Positions 1 to 5,029 of a stretch of DNA of 5,029 nt are shown piece by piece. Location: positions 1 to 5,029 of the forward strand of contig DYHC01000118.1 of NCBI GenBank assembly GCA_020724325.1, read 5' to 3'. The notes beneath the pieces are model-generated. The model was not told the DNA's origin. It made no database searches and worked only from the letters and a program-made list of their open reading frames with translations. How positions within the stretch are numbered: position 1 is the first letter of the stretch; each line of letters opens with the position of its first letter. Source of the DNA: Melioribacter roseus (GTDB lineage Bacteria > Bacteroidota > Ignavibacteria > Ignavibacteriales > Melioribacteraceae). A program made the translations under genes and the position numbers.

Positions 1-1351
1 GGCTCTTTTTGCAGTATTAGGGAATGGATTTTTTGATTACGACGGCTCTTGGGCAGACACAACTTATTTTAGATTAACAACGGATAATGGCTTTAAACCT
101 ATTCAGAATCCTGGTAACGTCTTAATCCGTGCTATGGTTGAAAATAAGCAGTGGGGATGGATTCCAAGACTTAGTTTAAAACACTTATCCGGAGAATTAA
201 TTATTGGAGGCGAACTTAGATTTCATAACTCAGTTCATTGGGGAAGTCTTAACTATGGCGAAAATCTGCCGGTTGGAATTACTAAAGATTATCGTTACTA
301 TTATTATGAAGGTGCGAAGGATATTTTTACTTTTTACTTGAACGAAAATTATAGATTCAACGATTTTATTAATGTACTTGCCGAAGTTCAGTTTGCTTAT
401 CACAATTATAAACTGCAAAACGAGAGATATCTGAATTACGAGTTTGAGATAGATGATTTTTTTATCAATCCAAGAATTGGTGTTAATTACAAATTGAACG
501 ACGCAACAAGCTTTTACATATCATACGCAAATGTTTCGAGAGAGCCGCGGCTAAAAGATTATTATGATGCTGCAGAATCGAGCGGTGGTGAAATTCCACA
601 ATTTGAACTTGACAATTCTGGCAGATATGATTTTTCAAAACCACTCATAAAACCCGAGACAATGAACGATATTGAACTTGGAGCATATTACCAGTTAAAT
701 AACTTCTCTTCTTCGCTAAATTTATTTTATATGATTTTCAATAACGAGATTGTTAAAAATGGTCAGATCGATCGGTCCGGTCACCCTATTACCGGTAATA
801 TGGACCGGACAATTCACTATGGCATAGAAGGAACATTAAATTACAAACCGGTTTCAACGTTGGAACTTGTTATTAATGGATCACTAAGTAAAAATTATAT
901 TAGCAATGGTTCTTCCTTTATTAAATACAGAGATCCAAAATCCGGTATAAAAAAGACTACTCAGCTGGATCTTTCCGGTAATCGAATCAGCGGCTTTCCT
1001 GATGCTACATTTAATGTAATTCTTAAATTTGATTATAAAGGTTTTTCTGCTCAAGCTTCTGCTAAGTATGTCGGAAGTTTTTACAGTGATAACTACTTTA
1101 ATAATCTGGGATCTTATTTGCTCAAATATCCAGGGTTTATCGACTACACAGATAATAAAGTGGATTCGTATTTGGTTGTGAACTTATATTCGTCCTATCA
1201 GTTTGAACTGGAACCTTATTTCAGCACTCTAAAATTATTTTTTCAGATAAATAATCTGTTCGATAATCTCTATGCAGCATATGGAATTGGCAAGGAGTTT
1301 TTTCCGGCTGCCGAAAGAAATATTTTACTTGGCATTAGTGTAAGCTTATGA
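1..1351 (+). CDS. TonB-dependent outer-membrane receptor, C-terminal part (5' end outside window); possible thiamine receptor
   Basis: The reading frame is open from base 2 to the TGA at 1349-1351, giving 449 residues. The first ATG, at 134, is internal and is not the true start, because coding sequence of the same style precedes it. The segment is the C-terminal beta-barrel of a TonB-dependent receptor: alternating polar/aromatic strands, long loops rich in Asn, Tyr and Gly, a typical barrel stretch around bases 470-570 (NPRIGVNYKL, then YISYANVSREPRLKDYY), the strand pair NDIELGAYYQL/SSSLNLFYMIF near 665-740, and a C-terminal block ending RNILLGISVSL. The N-terminal signal peptide, any carboxypeptidase-like domain, TonB box and plug lie upstream of the window. 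Such receptors import scarce ligands across the outer membrane using TonB-ExbBD energy. The ligand cannot be read from the barrel. Thiamine or a derivative is inferred only from the overlapping thiamine pyrophosphokinase gene downstream. The last residue is Leu rather than the usual aromatic. The family call is strong; the substrate is tentative. Confidence 0.5.
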   Translation, partial: ALFAVLGNGFFDYDGSWADTTYFRLTTDNGFKPIQNPGNVLIRAMVENKQWGWIPRLSLKHLSGELIIGGELRFHNSVHWGSLNYGENLPVGITKDYRYYYYEGAKDIFTFYLNENYRFNDFINVLAEVQFAYHNYKLQNERYLNYEFEIDDFFINPRIGVNYKLNDATSFYISYANVSREPRLKDYYDAAESSGGEIPQFELDNSGRYDFSKPLIKPETMNDIELGAYYQLNNFSSSLNLFYMIFNNEIVKNGQIDRSGHPITGNMDRTIHYGIEGTLNYKPVSTLELVINGSLSKNYISNGSSFIKYRDPKSGIKKTTQLDLSGNRISGFPDATFNVILKFDYKGFSAQASAKYVGSFYSDNYFNNLGSYLLKYPGFIDYTDNKVDSYLVVNLYSSYQFELEPYFSTLKLFFQINNLFDNLYAAYGIGKEFFPAAERNILLGISVSL

Positions 1352-2004
1352 AAAAATGTATTATTCTGGCTAATGGACAGCCGCCGCTTAAATCAACTCT
1401 TAATTACTTGAGTAAGAAGGGCTACTCAACATTAATCTGTGCTGACGGCGGTGCAAATACAGCAAAGAAACTCAATTTGTTGCCTGATATAATTATTGGA
1501 GATCTCGATTCAATTACTCGTGAAGTATTTAATTACTATAAGAACAAATCCACTATTATTAAAATTGATAGACAGAACGACACAGATGTTGAAAAATGCT
1601 TGAAGTATGTTATTAAGAAAAAATTTAAGGAAGCGGTTTTAGTAGGAGCTACCGGCGGCGATCGCCTCGATCATTCATTTTGTAACCTGGGAATTGTATT
1701 GAAATATTCTCCACAAATAGATATAACTGTTATTCATCAGAAATCTCTTCTTAAAAGTTATACAGGTAATGTGATATTAAAAACTTTTCCAGGCGAAATT
1801 ATTTCCTTATATGGAATTAATGATCGAACAAAGATTACTTCACATGGACTTAAATACCGGTTGAAACATCTCGCATTACCTTATGGAAAAAAAGAAAGCA
1901 CCAGCAATATTGCATTGGCAGATAAAGTAGAATTGAACATAAAAAACGGAAATATTTTAGTAGTGAGAGAATATGAGTTAATGAAAAAATATGATCTCAT
2001 TTAG
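1348..2004 (+). CDS. thiN: Thiamine pyrophosphokinase
   Basis: This enzyme transfers pyrophosphate from ATP to thiamine, giving thiamine diphosphate and AMP, in the cytoplasm; it is the activation step for salvaged thiamine. The 218-residue length is normal for the family. Visible motifs of the N-terminal catalytic domain are CADGGAN (31-37), PDIIIGDLDSI (46-56), the acidic NDTDVEKCL (77-85) and GATGGDRLDH (100-109), which together carry the expected Asp residues for Mg-ATP and the pyrophosphate chemistry. The C-terminal beta-sandwich, which binds thiamine, shows SHGLKYRL (165-172) and STSNIAL (184-190). The start ATG overlaps the receptor stop as ATGA, and there is no clear Shine-Dalgarno site, so translation is probably coupled to the upstream gene. 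Its end overlaps the following permease gene by 14 bases. The symbol thiN is the one used for this kinase in Bacillus; some Bacteroidota literature calls it tnr3. No key motif is missing and the gene looks intact. Confidence 0.5.
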   Translation: MKKCIILANGQPPLKSTLNYLSKKGYSTLICADGGANTAKKLNLLPDIIIGDLDSITREVFNYYKNKSTIIKIDRQNDTDVEKCLKYVIKKKFKEAVLVGATGGDRLDHSFCNLGIVLKYSPQIDITVIHQKSLLKSYTGNVILKTFPGEIISLYGINDRTKITSHGLKYRLKHLALPYGKKESTSNIALADKVELNIKNGNILVVREYELMKKYDLI

Positions 2005-3403
2005 CACACTGGATATTATAATATTACTCTCTTTTTTCGGTGCCCTTATAATAATTGGTTTAATACCCGGTTTCCGTAAAAAGATAAATGATAACGAAGA
2101 ATATCTTCTGCATGGAAGAAAAGTAGGACTAATATTATTTATTCTTACGAATGTATCTACCTGGTATGGCGGAATTTTAGGTGTAGGTGAATTCACATAC
2201 CGGCACGGTTTACTTAGCTGGTTAACACAGGGATTACCTTACTATATTTTTGCAATTATTTTTGCATTTCTGTTCGCGCAAAAAATAAGGAATGCTTCTC
2301 TATACACTATTCCTGATAAACTTGCATTGGTGTATGGCAAAGGAGTTGGTATAATAACTTCTATCCTGATATTTATTTTGGTTTCACCCGCTCCATACAT
2401 ACTTATGATCGGAAGTCTAATTAATTTAATATTTGGTTTTAGTTTACTTTGGTCCTTGATTATAGCAACTTTTTTATCATCTGCTTATTTAATTAGAGGC
2501 GGATATAAAAGCGATTTATACACCGATGTTCTGCAGTTTTTTATTATGTTCATAGGATTTGTTGTTATAGTTTATTTTTCATTTAAGGAGATAGGCGGAA
2601 TAAATTTTCTTGTAGAATCACTGCCTGAAAATCATCTTAGTATTACTGGTGGTTCATCACCATTTTATCTTATTGTATGGTTTTTAATTGCATTATGGAC
2701 TTTTGCCGATCCTGGATTTCATCAGAGGTGTTATGCTGCCAAAACAGGTAATACTGCAAAATGGGGAATTATTATTTCTGTTGTCTTTTGGATTTTATTC
2801 GATTTTCTTACAACTACAACCGGATTGTTTGCGCGAGCTGTATTACCTGAACTGGAAAACCCCGTCTTTGCATTCCCAGTTTACGCAGAAAAAGTATTGG
2901 GCAGCGGTTTAAAAGGAATCTTTTACGCTGCTCTATTTGCTACAATTATTTCTACGTCAAACAGCTTTCTCTTTATCAGCGGAACTACGTTCGGTAAAGA
3001 TCTATTACTAAAGTCTTTTGATAAAAAAATATCTGATAAAAAGTTAGTCCTTTATGTAAAAATAGGAATTATTTGTTCCGGTATAATTGCAGTTATTTTA
3101 TCTGCAACCATTCAGTCCGTGATCAATTTATGGTATTTAATTGGGAGCTTCTGCATACCCGGAATAATATTACTAATCTTTGGTGCTTACTACGAGAAAT
3201 TTAGAGTTGGTAATAAAGTTGCGTTTATGGAAATAATTACCGGATCGTTTACTAGTATTGCATGGTATTTTTTAAGAGGATATATCAATTCGGGTTATAT
3301 ATCTATTATAGAACCAATGATTGTTGGATTATTTGCCGCTGGAATAATTCACCTTATCGGGCTGATACTGGAGAGTAGTTCTCTCAACAAGTCAAATTAT
3401 TAA
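1991..3403 (+). CDS. Sodium:solute symporter (SSS) family permease, candidate thiamine transporter
   Basis: A 470-residue inner-membrane protein with about 13 hydrophobic segments (first at about 8-26, last at about 440-462), the usual layout of the SSS family (PanF, PutP, vSGLT relatives). Family marks include the short polar loop EEYLLHGRKVG (36-46) after helix 1, a substrate/sodium-region helix with TNVSTWYGGILG (53-64), the conserved TFADPGFHQR stretch (about 237-246), and the core signature ALFATIISTSNS (314-325), whose hydroxyl residues sit where the second sodium site of the family lies. These proteins couple solute uptake to Na+ entry. The start at 1991 gives a canonical N-terminus (short polar lead, then helix 1) and overlaps the kinase gene by 14 bases in a different frame, pointing to coupled expression. 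Substrate is not readable from sequence. Thiamine, or a thiamine precursor or derivative, is inferred from the operon. A substrate unrelated to thiamine is the main alternative. The family call is very secure, the substrate moderate to low. Confidence 0.5.
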   Translation: MISFSTLDIIILLSFFGALIIIGLIPGFRKKINDNEEYLLHGRKVGLILFILTNVSTWYGGILGVGEFTYRHGLLSWLTQGLPYYIFAIIFAFLFAQKIRNASLYTIPDKLALVYGKGVGIITSILIFILVSPAPYILMIGSLINLIFGFSLLWSLIIATFLSSAYLIRGGYKSDLYTDVLQFFIMFIGFVVIVYFSFKEIGGINFLVESLPENHLSITGGSSPFYLIVWFLIALWTFADPGFHQRCYAAKTGNTAKWGIIISVVFWILFDFLTTTTGLFARAVLPELENPVFAFPVYAEKVLGSGLKGIFYAALFATIISTSNSFLFISGTTFGKDLLLKSFDKKISDKKLVLYVKIGIICSGIIAVILSATIQSVINLWYLIGSFCIPGIILLIFGAYYEKFRVGNKVAFMEIITGSFTSIAWYFLRGYINSGYISIIEPMIVGLFAAGIIHLIGLILESSSLNKSNY

Positions 3404-3512
3404 ATGATAGCGGTCTGATAATCCGCCAGCAGACAAAGGGCAAGCTCTAATTTTAGCTGGGTTAAACAGATTTTTATTTGCGCAATTACTTTTTAGATAT
3501 TCTCTCAAATCT

Positions 3513-4058
3513 TTAGGGCATTAGAATACCTACTGCAATTACTGTTGTCCACAATCCTCTTTTATCACCTTGAGCAGATTGGGTTACATTAAAGCTCCTG
3601 ACAATTTTACCAGACATTTTATAAACCTGTTCACGTTCGTTCCATGCTTTTTCAGCATCGAATTCCACGCCAAGAGTGGTAGCAAGCATCGTAGCTGCTA
3701 AATCCTCTGCATAATCACCGGCAAGTTTTTCTGTTTCGCCATATGGATGATGTTCAGAAAGGTAACCATACATTGTTCTATTAGCAGGAATAGCAACTCC
3801 GATTGAAGAAGCTATTAATCTATTTGGTTCGTTCGTGGCGTTGCGGGCCATTACACAATGTGTAATCTGACCCGGTTTAAGCAGCTTTAATCCCTGGCTT
3901 CTAGAAATTACTTTGCACCCAACCGGAAAAATACTGCTTACTGAAACCAGATTACATATTTCTATGCCGGCACTTCGAAGTGCTAATTCGAAGGATGCTA
4001 AATATTCTTTGTGCTTGCCTACTCCTTTTGAAAAAAAGATTCTTGTTGGAACGTACAA
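3513..4058 (-). CDS. pdaD: Pyruvoyl-dependent arginine decarboxylase (proenzyme)
   Basis: The product converts arginine to agmatine and CO2, the first step of the agmatine route to putrescine and spermidine, in the cytoplasm. At 181 residues it has the normal family size. The proenzyme cleaves itself at a Ser-Ser pair: the motif VSVSSIFP (38-45) puts the cut between Ser41 and Ser42, giving a beta chain 1-41 and an alpha chain from 42 whose first residue becomes the pyruvoyl cofactor. From remembered comparison with the Methanocaldococcus jannaschii enzyme, Asn36 matches its Asn47 and Glu101 in GYLSEHH matches the catalytic Glu109, while Glu24 stands in place of Asp35. IGVAIPANR (85-93) is also a family block. 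The start codon is TTG, chosen because a perfect AGGAGG lies 7 bases upstream, [14 protein letters not shown] is the usual bacterial N-terminus, and the next in-frame Met is residue 69. It lies 15 bases after the tyrS stop and is probably cotranscribed with it. The stop is TAA. Confidence 0.5.
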   Translation of the reverse strand: MYVPTRIFFSKGVGKHKEYLASFELALRSAGIEICNLVSVSSIFPVGCKVISRSQGLKLLKPGQITHCVMARNATNEPNRLIASSIGVAIPANRTMYGYLSEHHPYGETEKLAGDYAEDLAATMLATTLGVEFDAEKAWNEREQVYKMSGKIVRSFNVTQSAQGDKRGLWTTVIAVGILMP

Positions 4059-4065
4059 TTCAATA

Positions 4066-4071
4066 CCTCCT
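4066..4071 (-). promoter_or_regulatory. Shine-Dalgarno site of pdaD
   Basis: On the minus strand the sequence reads AGGAGG, inside AAAGGAGGT, with 7 bases to the TTG at 4058. It starts 2 bases after the tyrS TAA stop. It decides the non-ATG start of pdaD, and is far stronger than anything seen before the two complete plus-strand genes. Confidence 0.5.
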
Positions 4072-4073
4072 TT

Positions 4074-5029
4074 TTATCTACATAGTATTTTAATGAAGTT
4101 TCTTTTGCCTACTTTTAAAATTTTATCTCTGTCAAATTTGATGATGTCTGTTATGTCGGCAATTTTTTCACCATCTATTGTTACACCGCCTTGCTGAACC
4201 AATCTTCTTGCCTCAGCTTTTGAGGGAGCAAATCCAACTAAAACTAATAAATCCAGTATATTCTTTTCACTATCATCAATCTTGTATTCTTGTATAATGT
4301 CTGGCAATCCTTTTTTAATAAATATTGTATCAAATTCATTTTCTGCAGCTTGCGCTTCGTCCATTGAATGGTACATTGTAACAAGAGTTCTTGCTAATTT
4401 TCTTTTGAGATCTTTTGGATTAACTGATTTATCCATAAGCAATTGATGCACGTTATTTAGTTCGTCGTTTGTAATATCTGCTGCTAGTTCAAAATATGAA
4501 TAAATCAGTTCATCCGGAATTGAAAGCGTCTTACCAAAAATTTCTTTTGGTGATTCATTGATACCAATGTAATTATCCATGGATTTACTCATCTTCTCTA
4601 CACCATCGGTCCCGGCTAATAATGGCATAGTTAAAATAACCTGTGGACTTGCTCCGAACTCGCGCTGAATATCACGTCCAACTAATAAATTGAATTTTTG
4701 ATCGGTTCCTCCAAGCTCAACATCACTTTGAATTGCTACGGAATCCATTGCTTGAGCAAGTGGGTAGAGGATTTCATGAATTAGAATTGGTATTCCGCTT
4801 TAGAACCGTTTAGTAAAGTCGTCTCTTTCAAGCATCCTTGCAACCGTGTATTTAGATGTAAGTTTAATAACATCTTCAAAAGACATCTTTCCAAGCCATT
4901 CGGAATTATAAACGATTCTTGTTTTCTCTTTGTTAAGTATCTTTGATGCTTGTTCAAAATAAGATTTACCGTTTTCTCGCGCTTCATCGAATGATAAGGG
5001 AGGACGGGATGAGTTTCTGCCGGAAGGAT
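4074..5029 (-). pseudogene. tyrS: Tyrosyl-tRNA synthetase, partial, interrupted by one in-frame TAA
   Basis: TyrRS attaches tyrosine to its tRNA in the cytoplasm (class I synthetase). The gene enters from the right edge; the N-terminus with the HIGH motif is outside. From 5027 leftward the minus strand reads [16 protein letters not shown], the family's post-HIGH GDPSGR region, then [20 protein letters not shown] and [17 protein letters not shown] at 4802-4800 interrupts it, and the same frame continues with [20 protein letters not shown], then [16 protein letters not shown] (tyrosine/tRNA core), KMSKS (complement 4581-4595, ATP loop) and a C-terminal S4 RNA-binding domain beginning near [16 protein letters not shown]. 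It ends with TAA at 4076-4074. KMSKS rather than KFGKT puts it in the TyrZ-like subgroup. The frame is unchanged across the stop, so one base change (for example AAA to TAA) explains it and no indel is needed. Everything else looks under normal selection. Automatic calling would split it into 4074-4748 and 4800-5029. The downstream ATG at 4748 has no ribosome site and would yield a protein without HIGH. A sequencing error is as likely as a real pseudogene. Confidence 0.5.
4800..4802 (-). other. In-frame TAA inside tyrS
   Basis: Minus-strand codons run CGG TTC TAA AGC GGA. Relatives have a lysine-type codon between the Arg-aromatic pair and the Ser/Ala-Gly that follows (as in YKAGIP of other TyrRS proteins). 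The downstream frame matches the family directly from the next codon. tyrS itself, pdaD and the permease gene all end in TAA, so TAA is a working stop in this genome. Confidence 0.5.

Noticed and set aside
773..807. Inverted repeat CGGTCC ... GGACCG with further ACCGG-type palindromes between the arms.
   Set aside because: It lies inside the receptor barrel, in a loop coding DRSG...MDRT. The arms are only 6 bases and arise from similar Asp-Arg codons. No regulatory role is supported.
1978..2196. Minus-strand open frame of 72 codons across the kinase/permease junction.
   Set aside because: It is antisense to conserved coding sequence and has no recognisable features.
2688..2912. Plus-strand open frame of 74 codons within the permease gene.
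   Set aside because: It is in another frame over the well-supported SSS protein, with no family resemblance or ribosome site.
3404..3512. Possible terminator between the convergent genes: GTCTG (3413-3417) can pair with CAGAC (3430-3434), and an AGCT pair flanks 3447-3454.
   Set aside because: Stems of 4-5 bases with long or weak loops and no following T-run on either strand. Not strong enough to call a terminator; nothing else is seen in this gap.
3913..4197. Plus-strand open frame of 94 codons.
   Set aside because: It is antisense to pdaD and the 3' end of tyrS, both of which carry clear family motifs. No independent evidence.
4748..4750. Internal restart at ATG 4748 making a separate short TyrRS-like protein.
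   Set aside because: There is no ribosome site upstream, and the 17 codons between the TAA and this ATG still match TyrRS, so the ATG is an internal Met codon rather than a real start.
4800..4802. TAA reassigned as a sense codon.
   Set aside because: Three genes in this window end at TAA exactly where the family C-termini end, so TAA works as a stop here.
4781..4987. Minus-strand open frame of 68 codons beginning MKREKTVNL.
   Set aside because: It is the out-of-frame shadow of tyrS. The in-frame translation of the same bases matches TyrRS closely.

Overview
The window is A+T-rich, gene-dense bacterial DNA from a Gram-negative organism: it encodes the beta-barrel of a TonB-dependent outer-membrane receptor. 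The gene mix (TonB receptor next to thiamine pyrophosphokinase, a pyruvoyl-dependent arginine decarboxylase, a KMSKS-type tyrosyl-tRNA synthetase), the low G+C and the protein style suggest the Bacteroidota/Chlorobiota/Ignavibacteriota group. One perfect Shine-Dalgarno site and a TTG start fit the Ignavibacteriota/Chlorobiota side somewhat better than classical Bacteroidota, which mostly lack such sites. This placement is inference; no rRNA or other marker is present.

Left half, plus strand (1-3403): three overlapping genes form one compact operon. They are the C-terminal ~449 residues of a TonB-dependent receptor (start outside the window), a complete thiamine pyrophosphokinase (ATGA overlap with the receptor), and a complete 470-residue sodium:solute symporter family permease (14-base overlap with the kinase). 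The simplest reading is a thiamine salvage cassette: the receptor brings thiamine or a derivative across the outer membrane, the symporter across the inner membrane, and the kinase traps it as thiamine diphosphate. In known Bacteroidota loci the inner-membrane step is usually PnuT, so an SSS-family permease here would be a substitution. The upstream leader, where a TPP riboswitch would be expected, lies outside the window.

Middle (3404-3512): a 109-base intergenic gap between convergent transcription units. No gene or convincing terminator is seen.

Right half, minus strand (3513-5029): tyrS, entering from the right edge, is followed after 15 bases by a pyruvoyl-dependent arginine decarboxylase (first step of the agmatine route to polyamines), which starts with TTG behind a perfect AGGAGG. 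The tyrS reading frame is well conserved along its whole visible length but is cut by one in-frame TAA codon (complement 4800-4802), where a lysine-like residue is expected. As this is normally an essential gene, the stop is either a sequence/assembly error, a true nonsense mutation (with a second TyrRS elsewhere), or something more exotic.
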